NCBI RefSeq assembly: GCF_900106785.1
Contig: NZ_LT629845.1
Coordinates: forward strand, 984,483 to 1,048,482
Source: Prevotellamassilia timonensis
GTDB lineage: Bacteria > Bacteroidota > Bacteroidia > Bacteroidales > Bacteroidaceae
Reading direction: 5' to 3'
Length of the DNA stretch: 64,000 nt
Part shown: piece after piece, positions 9,044 through 16,896 of the stretch
Layout: each line of letters starts with the position of its first letter
Position numbering within the stretch: the first letter of the stretch is position 1
Position numbers and translations under genes: made by a program
The notes under the pieces: model-generated
Told to the model about the DNA's origin: nothing
The model's input: only the letters and a program-made list of their open reading frames with translations
Database searches by the model: none

Positions 9044-9074
9044 TTGCAAGGTATGGCATAATTCCATACCTTTG
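9044..9074 (+). promoter_or_regulatory. orphan promoter upstream of structured RNA
   Basis: TACCTTTG (9067-9074) with TTG at 9044-9046 and a 20-bp spacer. No ORF starts soon after. The transcript would begin in the paired region described next. Confidence 0.45.
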
Positions 9075-9078
9075 CAAT

Positions 9079-9148
9079 GAGGATTCCGTAGCTAATGACT
9101 ACCGATTCCTCGACAGAAGGAGGGGTAGCATATTGCGACCCCTCTGAC
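9079..9148 (+). ncRNA. possible small structured RNA
   Basis: Just downstream of the orphan promoter two stem-loops follow each other. The first is GAGGATTCCGTAG paired imperfectly with CTACCGATTCCTC. The second is AGGAGGGGT paired with ACCCCTCT around a short loop. The second hairpin is followed by an AT-rich run rather than a clean U tract. No RNA family was recognised and there is no ORF. This is inference from promoter plus pairing only. Confidence 0.3.
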
Positions 9149-9310
9149 TTTATATATATGGCGAACTAAAGCCAAAGTCGTTGTATTATTTCTCTTTCAA
9201 AAAATGTGTCTTGATGGCCGAGTCTGACGTGACGCTTACTTTAGGAGGTGGGAATATTCAATATCTTTGGGAAATTGATGCGTAAAACTTCTACATATAA
9301 TTTTAATTTA

Positions 9311-9318
9311 TAACTTTG
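9311..9318 (+). promoter_or_regulatory. -7 element for the 121-residue ORF
   Basis: TAACTTTG fits TAnnTTTG and ends 7 bp before the ATG at 9326, so the transcript would be nearly leaderless. No clear -33 TTTG is found at the right spacing. Confidence 0.45.
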
Positions 9319-9325
9319 CATTAAC

Positions 9326-9691
9326 ATGACAAGACACCTAACAGCGGACAAGGCTTTTCCTTTGACGGAATGGTGTATGAAACAAGACAGTGGGATGCGA
9401 GTGGCTGACCATGGGTATCTTTTATTTATTTTTTTCTGTATGAAATATTTCTCAAATTATGAAGCTGATGCCGTTGTACGTGAAGATGACAATGGCCAAC
9501 GTTATATAAAACATATTGAGTATCTTAGAGAACGTAAAGCAGGTAAAGATGAAAGAGAAGCATGGGGTATTCCAAGTTTCAGTATGGAGAATTTTCTTGA
9601 ACCAATCACAAAAGAAGAGTATGACAATTTCGGTATAACATGGGATTGGAATCCGCGTACTGGCAAATATCGGAAATTAGCTAATTCTTAA
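9326..9691 (+). CDS. hypothetical protein convergent with the MuF gene
   Basis: A 121-residue protein of unknown family. It has a short hydrophobic stretch YLLFIFFCMKYF around residues 31-42 and a charged C-terminal half ending TWDWNPRTGKYRKLANS. A TAACTTTG -7 element lies just upstream, which supports it being a real gene. Its last 11 bp overlap the end of the convergent MuF/RelA-SpoT-like gene. Size and position next to a toxin-like domain make an immunity or antitoxin role conceivable. Immunity genes are usually on the same strand as the toxin, so this is only a hypothesis. It lies in a phage-remnant region and may be phage cargo. Confidence 0.5.
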   Translation: MTRHLTADKAFPLTEWCMKQDSGMRVADHGYLLFIFFCMKYFSNYEADAVVREDDNGQRYIKHIEYLRERKAGKDEREAWGIPSFSMENFLEPITKEEYDNFGITWDWNPRTGKYRKLANS

Positions 9692-10967
9692 AGTGTCTAT
9701 AGTATTCAACACTTTTCTTTGCTATTTCGATAGCTTCTTTACTTTTCGGATTTAACAATCTCCATTGTTCATAGAATTTATGTCCGAGTCCACCTTCTAA
9801 TTTTGTTTTTTGCATTATCTTATTCCACATACTTTCTCCCAAAAGTTGCTTTGCAATTTTGGGAGATTCTTTAGCATAAATCATATAAGGCGTGATTACT
9901 TGAACCTCTGCTATAAGACCATTATTTGTTATTAGATTGACTATATTACCAACATAGCCTAATGATGTTTTCTGTTTCTTTAGTCGCACAAAAGATTTAT
10001 GTTTAACCAAGTCGCTGATTATAAAATCAATATCCTTATTGTCAGCAACTATTGTTGTTCGTACTGTATCTTTCAAATTCTTTGGCGAAAACATAGGAAC
10101 TTCTTGTCTTTCCAAGAGGACTTTTCTCCTTATAGATTCCTCGCTCTTAAAGTTTATCGGTGTACATTTAGCTCCGTACTTTTGTGCAATAGATTCCGCT
10201 GTACTTTGAACTTCTTTGCTAGATGCGCGCGCCATCTTGCATACTTCAGTTATCTCTTTTGCCAGAATGGTTTCCTCATTCCAGCCTACGAACTTTCCAA
10301 CGGTCTTCATATTATCCATCACGAAGTAAGGCAGCTTTCCGTTCTCTCGCGCCAAGTTTAATTTGTCAGCATTGCGCTCGCACCATTTAGAGAACTTCTC
10401 AGGCACGTTCGGCACAAGGTTGGGGGATTTGTAAGCCCTATAGTCTTTCTCTGGCAGAGAGCGCAAATATTTCCACTCCTCGCTATTGCGGTCAATCAAG
10501 ATTGATGACATGGAGCAGCGACAACGTGGGTGCCAGCCTCGCCACATGAAATCTTTGGGGTAGTCGCCTGCAAGTTCATCGCAAATATCCTTCTCGGGGT
10601 GATTTGCTGACGTTCTGATACGAATGCCCAACACGTATGGCTCACTACTCCACCTTTCACAATTTGCATAGTTGTATGCCATGTTCGTTTCGGTAATAGT
10701 CAGGCGCAAGGCATTCTGACGTGCTGAACGATATACACCAGTGCCGACATGGGCCAAGTCCTCTTTTACAAAGCGCACCTTGCCTTGCTCGTCTATCACA
10801 CGTCTGCGCCATTCCACGACATCGCGTTTCGTTCCGTCCGACATGGCTTTTTTGAGGTGATAGCGTCTGTACATCATATCGGGGTTATTGAGATACTGCC
10901 GTATCTGACGGCCAAGGCTCTCTGCTGATATGCCTTGATTGATACCCTTTTCAAGTGCTTGCGACAT
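9681..10967 (-). CDS. phage MuF-type head protein fused to a RelA/SpoT-like C-terminal domain (5'-decayed)
   Basis: The open frame gives 428 residues. Residues 1-165 are the C-terminal part of a Mu gpF/SPP1 gp7-type minor head protein: TETNMAYNYA near 92, then NHPEKDICDELAG and the zinc-type WHPRCRC near 145. After a linker, residues 265-410 resemble a RelA/SpoT nucleotidyltransferase: KSEESIRRKV, LKDTVRTTIV with a candidate metal-binding Asp, LGYVGNIVNL, and LIAEVQVITPYMIYAKE with a candidate catalytic Glu. GLGHKFYEQWR follows. MuF proteins with toxin C-termini are known as phage-delivered polymorphic toxins; the nucleotidyltransferase call is by motif reading. The true N-terminus lies upstream in broken frames, so the gene is probably inactive unless the internal ATG is used. 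Confidence 0.65.
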   Translation of the reverse strand: MSQALEKGINQGISAESLGRQIRQYLNNPDMMYRRYHLKKAMSDGTKRDVVEWRRRVIDEQGKVRFVKEDLAHVGTGVYRSARQNALRLTITETNMAYNYANCERWSSEPYVLGIRIRTSANHPEKDICDELAGDYPKDFMWRGWHPRCRCSMSSILIDRNSEEWKYLRSLPEKDYRAYKSPNLVPNVPEKFSKWCERNADKLNLARENGKLPYFVMDNMKTVGKFVGWNEETILAKEITEVCKMARASSKEVQSTAESIAQKYGAKCTPINFKSEESIRRKVLLERQEVPMFSPKNLKDTVRTTIVADNKDIDFIISDLVKHKSFVRLKKQKTSLGYVGNIVNLITNNGLIAEVQVITPYMIYAKESPKIAKQLLGESMWNKIMQKTKLEGGLGHKFYEQWRLLNPKSKEAIEIAKKSVEYYRHFKN

Positions 10968-11167
10968 GACGAGTTCAAACTCCGCCTTGGTGTGTTGTTG
11001 TAAGCATCAAGCACAAAGTCTGCACCCATTCATTTAATGTCGGAATGCAAGTCTTTGCTATTATATACAATTCATCGGGGCTAACAGTATGAACAGAATT
11101 TGATGTAGCCTTTGCCTATCCTTTAATAAGTTTGTCGTATAGCTTTTGCAAGTCGCCTGACGCCTAT
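10968..11167 (-). pseudogene. decayed 5' part of the MuF gene
   Basis: Reading the minus strand upstream of 10967, the homologous sequence continues in other frames. One frame encodes GDLQKLYDKLIKG, then a TAG, then KATSNSVHTVSPDELYIIAK. A second frame encodes MGADFVLDAYNNTP, and the main frame resumes at TKAEFELVMSQALEKG. That is one in-frame stop and at least two frameshifts. No other phage structural gene is present. The rest of the gap before the tRNA cluster holds only the tRNA promoter. Confidence 0.6.
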
Positions 11168-11235
11168 AAAAGCAGTTCCGACAATCTTTGTTCAGCTGCC
11201 TCCTATCATTTTTTCAAAAAAATAATGGCATTTAC

Positions 11236-11266
11236 TTTGGAGATATGGGAAAAAGTCGTACCTTTG
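11236..11266 (+). promoter_or_regulatory. promoter of the tRNA cluster
   Basis: TTTG (11236-11239), a 19-bp spacer and TACCTTTG (11259-11266) form a canonical Bacteroidota promoter. The first tRNA starts 22 bp downstream. Confidence 0.8.
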
Positions 11267-11287
11267 CACTCGCAAAACAGAAATAAA

Positions 11288-11361
11288 GGCTCCTTAGCTC
11301 AACTGAATAGAGCATTTGACTACGGATCAAAAGGTTATAGGTTTGAATCCTATAGGAGTCA
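11288..11361 (+). tRNA. tRNA-Arg(ACG)
   Basis: Acceptor arms GGCTCCT/AGGAGTC, anticodon loop CTACGGA giving ACG, T-arm GGTTTGAATCC, discriminator A. CCA is not encoded. Confidence 0.93.
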
Positions 11362-11387
11362 CTTATTATAAAAGTTATTGCAAGGAA

Positions 11388-11461
11388 GGCTCCTTAGCTC
11401 AACTGAATAGAGCATCTGACTACGGATCAGAAGGTTATAGGTTTGAATCCTATAGGAGTCA
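11388..11461 (+). tRNA. tRNA-Arg(ACG), second copy
   Basis: Differs from the first copy only in the anticodon stem, where a C and a paired G replace T and A, so the pairing is kept. Confidence 0.93.
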
Positions 11462-11477
11462 CAAAGAAAAGATAATT

Positions 11478-11551
11478 GGCTCCTTAGCTCAACTGAATAG
11501 AGCATTTGACTACGGATCAAAAGGTTATAGGTTTGAATCCTATAGGAGTCA
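11478..11551 (+). tRNA. tRNA-Arg(ACG), third copy
   Basis: Identical to the first copy. The three lie 16-26 bp apart and look like a recent tandem amplification. Confidence 0.93.
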
Positions 11552-11557
11552 CTTTTT

Positions 11558-11630
11558 GCGGAAATAGCTCAGTTGGTAGAGCACAACCTTGCCAAGGTTG
11601 GGGTCGCGAGTTCGAGTCTCGTTTTCCGCT
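11558..11630 (+). tRNA. tRNA-Gly(GCC)
   Basis: Acceptor GCGGAAA/TTTCCGC, anticodon stem-loop CCTTGCCAAGG giving GCC, T-arm GTTCGAGTC, discriminator T. Confidence 0.94.
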
Positions 11631-11660
11631 CTTTTTGCTTATAACATCGCAGTTCTACAA

Positions 11661-11743
11661 GCCCAGGTGGCGGAATGGTAGACGCGCTAGTTTCAGGTAC
11701 TAGTGTCAGCAATGACGTGCAGGTTCGAGTCCTGTTCTGGGCA
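11661..11743 (+). tRNA. tRNA-Leu(CAG)
   Basis: Class II tRNA with a long variable arm. Acceptor GCCCAGG/TCTGGGC, anticodon loop TTCAGGT giving CAG, D-arm GGCGGAATGGTAGACGC. Confidence 0.92.
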
Positions 11744-11780
11744 CTGTAATTTGATGTAATAAGCAAGTTACATACATAAC

Positions 11781-11864
11781 GGAGAGGTGGCGGAATTGGT
11801 AGACGCGCTACTTTGAGGGGGTAGTGACAATTGTGTCGTGGGAGTTCGAGTCTCCTCCTCTTCA
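11781..11864 (+). tRNA. tRNA-Leu(GAG)
   Basis: Class II tRNA. Acceptor GGAGAGG/CCTCTTC, anticodon loop TTGAGGG giving GAG, long variable arm before GGGAGTTCGAGTCTC. Confidence 0.92.
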
Positions 11865-11885
11865 CATGTAATTGTAACTATAAAT

Positions 11886-11958
11886 GCGGAAATAGCTCAG
11901 TTGGTAGAGCACAACCTTGCCAAGGTTGGGGTCGCGAGTTCGAGTCTCGTTTTCCGCT
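11886..11958 (+). tRNA. tRNA-Gly(GCC), second copy
   Basis: Identical in sequence to the tRNA-Gly at 11558-11630. It is the last gene of the cluster. Confidence 0.94.
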
Positions 11959-12114
11959 CTTTGACAGATCGAAGGTAGCTCTGCGATTTTATTTCGCGAA
12001 GCTGCCATTTTTTTTAATAAGGCTCTTCCTTTTGAAAACGTATATTCCCATTTTATTACTATATTAAGAGAACACCCACAGAGCCTCACACACATTTTAT
12101 AAGATTCTTGTAAT

Positions 12115-12717
12115 ATGAATATCTATGCCCGTTACTTTGACCAAGAAGTATTAGTACACAACTATGATGAACTGATGGGATTTCTTGCATCTATACCCGA
12201 AATTCCTATCAATGCACGATTGGAAGAAGATGTACGCAGTTATGTCGAAAGCGACATGCCATATCCCAAACGATACAAAATACGCCCACGCGTTTATTTC
12301 ATACTGATAAAGACCGCTGCAGAATCTAAGGAGGAATTCAAATCCCACCATAAGGACAACAACAATGCACCTGTTACTGCAAGCAATACACCGTCAAGCG
12401 TTGAAGCTATTGTAAACAAAAAGGAAATTCGCGCTGCACAGCTTGCAGAAATTCATAGCGGTTGGTATCTTGGTACTGTGGTATTCAAACGTGTAATTCA
12501 AATAGCAGGAACCACCAAATTCCGTTACCAAGACACGACTTTTCAAGCCTATGTACGTGCCAACTCGGGAATGGAGTGCTACAACAGGATAATAGAACAC
12601 CTTAAAAACAGGCCAGAGATTGACTTACGCAGTCAATTTCCTTCAGCTAGGGGGAATAATTTTACATACGAATTCGTAGGCAATGAATTGCCTACCGAAG
12701 GCGAAGAGGACGAATAA
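12115..12717 (+). CDS. conserved hypothetical protein
   Basis: A 200-residue soluble protein that I do not recognise beyond a likely Bacteroidales-restricted distribution. The N-terminal part (1-70) reads like a small alpha/beta domain. A low-complexity Asn/Ser/Thr linker spans about 80-100. The C-terminal part (110-190) contains WYLGTVVFKRVIQIAGTTKF, and the tail is strongly acidic (EGEEDE). No signal peptide, membrane segment or catalytic motif is seen. It is a single gene between the tRNA cluster and a hairpin terminator. The complete ORF and following terminator support it being real. Confidence 0.65.
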   Translation: MNIYARYFDQEVLVHNYDELMGFLASIPEIPINARLEEDVRSYVESDMPYPKRYKIRPRVYFILIKTAAESKEEFKSHHKDNNNAPVTASNTPSSVEAIVNKKEIRAAQLAEIHSGWYLGTVVFKRVIQIAGTTKFRYQDTTFQAYVRANSGMECYNRIIEHLKNRPEIDLRSQFPSARGNNFTYEFVGNELPTEGEEDE

Positions 12718-12722
12718 AAGCA

Positions 12723-12764
12723 GCGGAGCGCATTGCAACATATAACTATTGCAATGCGCTCCGC
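12723..12764. terminator. bidirectional terminator hairpin
   Basis: Perfect 16-bp arms GCGGAGCGCATTGCAA / TTGCAATGCGCTCCGC, flanked by AAAAG on the left and TTTTG on the right. It sits between the convergent hypothetical gene and metA. Confidence 0.85.
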
Positions 12765-12816
12765 TTTTGCAGTAATATAGAAAAGACTCGCATTCTTGAG
12801 AACGCGGCCATCTGGT

Positions 12817-13686
12817 CTATTCCACCCAATTTTTGTAGAATTGTATCGCATCATGTTGCCACGAATAAATTACGCCGCCATTTTCGTCATAATAATGTTG
12901 TGGCTCATGTATGGGCAAATGTTTGTCCAAATCACGATGATATTCATTGTGGAGTGTATTCGGATTATACTCCAAATGCCCCACAATAAAAGTTCGACGC
13001 CCGTCATGTGTGGCAGCTACCCCCACCCCACTCTCATCGCTCATTGCTAAAAGACGCAAGCCATCAGACTTGTGCGCCACTATGTCTGCCACGCGAACTT
13101 CGGTGTGTCGAGAATTTGGCATTTTGAAACTGGGTGCAAGGTTACGCATCAGCACATCGTCTGGCTCAAGCACATTTTGCACGTAAATGCCAAACATCTT
13201 TTCAGCAAGTGCGAACTTTTGTATACCATAATGCTCATACAACCCCGCCTGTGCACCCCAACATATATAAAGCGTGCGTTCTACATGGGTGTCAGCCCAA
13301 TGCATTATATGCTGCAGTTGTGACCAATAACGCACTTGCTCAAAAGGCATCTGCTCTAATGGGGCACCTGTTATTATCATACGGTCAAACTGGTGTGGCT
13401 CAACCGCTTCAAAATCCAAATAGAACGCGTCCATATGGGCTTGTGGCGTAGTTTTGTATTTTTGTCCTTTTATTTTTATAAAAACTACTTGTACCTCAAC
13501 ATCGCAAGCTGCAAGTGTACGTACGATATCTTCCTCTGTATCTTTCTTCACTGGCATTAAGTTCAGAATAAGAAGACGTTTCTTACAGGAAAGCGTCTTC
13601 CATTTGGCAAGTTCATACGTTGACGTGTCTATCGTTGTAACACAGGGCAACCCCGCCGGCAACCAAATTTGTTTGTTTGCTATCAT
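12817..13686 (-). CDS. metA: homoserine O-acyltransferase MetA, probably acetyl-CoA dependent
   Basis: This 289-residue MetA-family enzyme activates homoserine for methionine synthesis. The catalytic Cys is C142 in CWGAQAG, and the His and Glu of the triad are H237 and E239 in VGHLEY. LNLMPVKKDTEEDI near residue 41 is the family opening. Residue 111 is Glu (TGAPLEQM). In this family Glu at that position goes with acetyl-CoA use and Gly with succinyl-CoA, so this enzyme is predicted to make O-acetylhomoserine. It is 12 bp downstream of nspC and probably co-transcribed with it. The C-terminus is shorter than in E. coli MetA. Confidence 0.92.
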   Translation of the reverse strand: MIANKQIWLPAGLPCVTTIDTSTYELAKWKTLSCKKRLLILNLMPVKKDTEEDIVRTLAACDVEVQVVFIKIKGQKYKTTPQAHMDAFYLDFEAVEPHQFDRMIITGAPLEQMPFEQVRYWSQLQHIMHWADTHVERTLYICWGAQAGLYEHYGIQKFALAEKMFGIYVQNVLEPDDVLMRNLAPSFKMPNSRHTEVRVADIVAHKSDGLRLLAMSDESGVGVAATHDGRRTFIVGHLEYNPNTLHNEYHRDLDKHLPIHEPQHYYDENGGVIYSWQHDAIQFYKNWVE

Positions 13687-13698
13687 CTACTCAAAATC

Positions 13699-14844
13699 TT
13701 AATCCATTCTGTCACGATAATCCTCATAGTGATACTCGCGCAGTGTTTGTATGCTTCCGTCTAATTTTTCGATTTTCAAAGCAGGGTGATGGATACCATT
13801 AAACATATTTGTCTTGACCGTCGTATAATGTATCATATCCTCAAATATTACTATATCGCCAACCTTGAGTGGATTTGGAAAGCGCCAATACCCCATGTAA
13901 TCTCCACTCAAACAACTATTGCCCCCTAAGCGATACACAGAGGCTTCTGCGGCAACACCCGGTTCCACCGCATCTTCCAAAGTTTCTGCACCTCTCACTG
14001 CTGGGTGATATGGCATCTCTAGACAGTCGGGCATGTGACACGTAAAACTTACATTGAGTATGGCTGTTTTTATGCCATGATTTTCCACTATATCTACCAC
14101 TTGCGACACAAGCGGCCCTGTTTGCCAAGCGAAGGCCGATCCTGGCTCGAGTATGATACGAAGATTGGGGTATTTATTCTTGAAATCCTTAAGGATACCA
14201 ACTAAAAGGGTCGTATTATAGCCCTTTCTGGTTACCAGGTGTCCGCCACCTAAATTAAGCCATTTGAGTTGCCCAAGCCACTTCCCAAACTTCCGTTCAA
14301 TCCAGCCTAAGGTTGTTTGTAAAGCTTCTGCAGAACTTTCACAATGACAATGGCAATGGAAGCCTTCAATACCATCTGGCAACTGTTCTGGTAATTGGGA
14401 AGCTAAAACTCCAAATCGAGAGCCCGGCGCACAAGGGTTGTATAGCTCCGTCTCTATCTCACTATGCTCTGGATTGATACGCAAACCTATACTTGGTGCC
14501 TCAGGCCCCTGTTCCTTAACCTTAGACACAAAATGGCTATACTGAGTAAGTGAGTTGAACGAAATGTGGCTTGAACATTTCAGTATTGTATCGAAAGTGT
14601 CATCTTCGTAAGCCGGAGAATAGGTATGCGCTTTAGTACCAAACTCCTCAAATGCCAGACGAGCCTCATAGGGTGAAGATGCAGTTGTGTGGCTTATATA
14701 TTCTCTGAATATCGGAAAAGTACGCCACTGTGCAAAAGCCTTGAAGGCTAATATGAATTCTACCCCAGCCTCATCAGCTATGCGTCTTATCAATGATAGG
14801 TTTCGTCGCAAAAGCGACTCTTGAAGTAAATAGTATGGTTGCAA
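13699..14844 (-). CDS. nspC: carboxynorspermidine decarboxylase
   Basis: A 381-residue PLP enzyme of the alanine-racemase-fold decarboxylases that converts carboxyspermidine or carboxynorspermidine to the polyamine. The PLP lysine is K35 in ILAFKAFA, a glycine-rich phosphate-binding NLGGGH lies near 212, and the active-site cysteine loop GGNSCLSGD is near 310. The frame has a stop six codons upstream and no ATG before the conserved PYYLL, so TTG at 14844 is the most likely start. The partner carboxyspermidine dehydrogenase is not in the window. Confidence 0.9.
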   Translation of the reverse strand: MQPYYLLQESLLRRNLSLIRRIADEAGVEFILAFKAFAQWRTFPIFREYISHTTASSPYEARLAFEEFGTKAHTYSPAYEDDTFDTILKCSSHISFNSLTQYSHFVSKVKEQGPEAPSIGLRINPEHSEIETELYNPCAPGSRFGVLASQLPEQLPDGIEGFHCHCHCESSAEALQTTLGWIERKFGKWLGQLKWLNLGGGHLVTRKGYNTTLLVGILKDFKNKYPNLRIILEPGSAFAWQTGPLVSQVVDIVENHGIKTAILNVSFTCHMPDCLEMPYHPAVRGAETLEDAVEPGVAAEASVYRLGGNSCLSGDYMGYWRFPNPLKVGDIVIFEDMIHYTTVKTNMFNGIHHPALKIEKLDGSIQTLREYHYEDYRDRMD

Positions 14845-14925
14845 CTTATTGGAGTTTTGTTAGGCATTTGCACACAACGCAGTTACACAATGCTGCAAAA
14901 TTGCAATGCCTTGTTATATAAAAAA

Positions 14926-14982
14926 AGAGGAGTTAATCTGCTTTTCCACTCGTCTAAAGAGAAAAGCATTATTGACTCCTCT
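14926..14982. terminator. terminator after galE
   Basis: AGAGGAGT pairs with ACTCCTCT and, further in, TGCTTTTC with GAAAAGCA, flanked by A/T runs. It lies between galE and nspC, both on the minus strand. Confidence 0.7.
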
Positions 14983-15014
14983 ATAAAAAATCACAATGTA
15001 TTTCCGTCGGCTGA

Positions 15015-16055
15015 TTACATCACGCCACGCTCACGAAGCTTCTGCTGCCAGTTCCATGCAGACGAGAGAGCCTCCTCAAGTGTGTGTACTGCCTTCCAAC
15101 CGAGTACCTTGTTAGCCTTATCAACATTGCCCCAAACCTTTTCGATATCGCCTTCGCGACGAGGAGCAATCTCGTAATTAAGTTTCACGCCTGTACACTT
15201 TTCAAATGTGTGAATGAGTTCAAGCACACTCACACCATTACCTGTACCGACATTGTAGATTTCTACAGGATCAGTGTTCTTACCTTCTACGATACGGGCC
15301 ATAGCTGCCACGTGTGCCTTTGCCAAATCAAGCACATAGATATAATCGCGAATGCAAGAGCCATCAGGAGTGTCGTAATCATCGCCGAACACCTTCAAGC
15401 AAGGACGTATACCGATTGCGGTCTGAGTCAAATAAGGAATCAAGTTGGCAGGAACGCCATTAGGCATTTCGCCTATGATGCCTGATGGGTGTGAACCAAT
15501 TGGATTGAAATAGCGCAAGATGATTGCGCTGATATTGGCGCCACTATGCACGAAGTCTTGAATGATTTCCTCGTTAATTTGCTTGGTATTGCCATAAGGG
15601 CTCTCAGCCTTCTTGATCGGAGCTTGCTCTGTTACGGGCAAGTTCTCGGGATCAGGCTGACCATAAACGGTGCAAGAAGAAGAGAATATGATACCCTTAA
15701 CATCGTGCTTAGGCATCAACTTAAGCAAGTTGATAAGAGAAAGCAAGTTGTTTTCATAATACTTCAGAGGCTTCTGTACGCTCTCGCCTACAGCCTTTGA
15801 AGCTGCAAAATGAATAATACCTGTTATTTCAGGATATTTATTGAAGACACCTTCCAACGCTTCCAGATCGCAGCAATCTACTTGTTCAAAAGCAGGGCGA
15901 ATGCCTGTAATTTTCTCAATGCCGTCAACTACATCAGCCTTTGAGTTTGACAGATTGTCAATAATCACTACATTGTAACCTGCGTTCTGCAGCTCTACAG
16001 TGGTGTGCGAGCCAATGAAGCCCGTACCACCTGTTACTAGAATGGTCTTTTTCAT
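15015..16055 (-). CDS. galE: UDP-glucose 4-epimerase
   Basis: A 346-residue extended short-chain dehydrogenase that interconverts UDP-glucose and UDP-galactose, for galactose use and surface glycans. The NAD motif GGTGFIG is at residues 9-15. The Ser/Tyr/Lys catalytic set is in SSSCTVYG near 125 and the following YGNTK. The start at 16055 gives the conserved MKKTILVTGGTGFIGSH; an upstream ATG adds 17 unrelated residues. A TACTTTTG -7 element lies about 110 bp upstream. It is a single gene with its own terminator. Confidence 0.94.
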   Translation of the reverse strand: MKKTILVTGGTGFIGSHTTVELQNAGYNVVIIDNLSNSKADVVDGIEKITGIRPAFEQVDCCDLEALEGVFNKYPEITGIIHFAASKAVGESVQKPLKYYENNLLSLINLLKLMPKHDVKGIIFSSSCTVYGQPDPENLPVTEQAPIKKAESPYGNTKQINEEIIQDFVHSGANISAIILRYFNPIGSHPSGIIGEMPNGVPANLIPYLTQTAIGIRPCLKVFGDDYDTPDGSCIRDYIYVLDLAKAHVAAMARIVEGKNTDPVEIYNVGTGNGVSVLELIHTFEKCTGVKLNYEIAPRREGDIEKVWGNVDKANKVLGWKAVHTLEEALSSAWNWQQKLRERGVM

Positions 16056-16162
16056 GACACTTGTATGATTTATTTGTTTGGAGTTAGCCAACCAGCATTT
16101 CCCCATCTAAGGACAAAGTACATGCTGCTTAAAGCTATCTGTTAGATGTTTATTTCTATGTG

Positions 16163-16170
16163 CAAAAGTA
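16163..16170 (-). promoter_or_regulatory. -7 element upstream of galE
   Basis: On the minus strand TACTTTTG fits TAnnTTTG. At the -33 position there is TTTT rather than TTTG, so support is moderate. Confidence 0.35.
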
Positions 16171-16200
16171 TGCTTTTTTTATGGATTATAAAAGCACAGA

Positions 16201-16896
16201 CTACAAATTTTCTAAACTTTGAACGTGTATTATACCACGCGAATAGATAATTTTATTTTTTGCTGCTAAATCTGCAAGCATTTGCGACACACGCAAACGT
16301 GTCGCCCCCAGCTCGGAGGCAAGGTCTTCCATACGTATTTTTAATTGTTTCTGACCAATCGGACGCAAACAACGCCTCAACAGGAATGTACGGAAACGAC
16401 CTTCTACCGTATCCGAACGTTTTGACCACAACATCACCTCTCGACTTTGTGCACAAGTGCTTACTGCATTATAAAAGTTGATTTGAAACGCAGGATAGGC
16501 CACCAGTAACTGCCTTACACTTTGCTTGTCAAGCATCACCAATTGCACTTCAGACTGTGCCCTATATGTACGGGTATATTTATTGTGTAGACCGAACAAA
16601 TTTTCTATTTGAATGATATGAGGAGCACTCACACTTTCCGTCAAGCGATAAGTATGCTCAGGACTGTCTGTTTCGACACTCATCTTACCATTAAGAACCA
16701 TACAAAGGCATTTGCATGTTGTACCTTGCGAGACCACTATTCCCTTTGGCGAAATTGTACGGAAATCGAATGGCGTCTTCTCAACAATGTCAATAAAGTC
16801 CAGTCTGCTGAACCCCTGAAACAAGGGCAACAATAATAATCGGTTTGAAAAGAGTGGCATTGTCATATACTCAGATATACTATAATTAGAGTTCAA
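16201..16896 (-). CDS. Crp/Fnr family transcriptional regulator
   Basis: This 231-residue regulator has an N-terminal cyclic-nucleotide-binding-type beta roll (about 20-135) and a C-terminal winged helix (about 165-225, MEDLASELGATRLRVSQMLADLAAKNKI). No Fnr-type cysteine cluster is seen and the cNMP-contact residues are not convincing, so its signal is unknown. The longest frame overlaps the apbE stop by 11 bp. The real start may be Met11 (16866) or Met13 (16860). Co-transcription with apbE suggests a redox or respiratory context, which is inference. Confidence 0.82.
   Translation of the reverse strand: MNSNYSISEYMTMPLFSNRLLLLPLFQGFSRLDFIDIVEKTPFDFRTISPKGIVVSQGTTCKCLCMVLNGKMSVETDSPEHTYRLTESVSAPHIIQIENLFGLHNKYTRTYRAQSEVQLVMLDKQSVRQLLVAYPAFQINFYNAVSTCAQSREVMLWSKRSDTVEGRFRTFLLRRCLRPIGQKQLKIRMEDLASELGATRLRVSQMLADLAAKNKIIYSRGIIHVQSLENL

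Noticed and set aside
9214-9285. 23-codon ORF (MAESDVTLTLGGGNIQYLWEI...)
   Set aside because: Open and neatly started, but too short, with no promoter of its own and no recognised family. Possibly a phage gene fragment.
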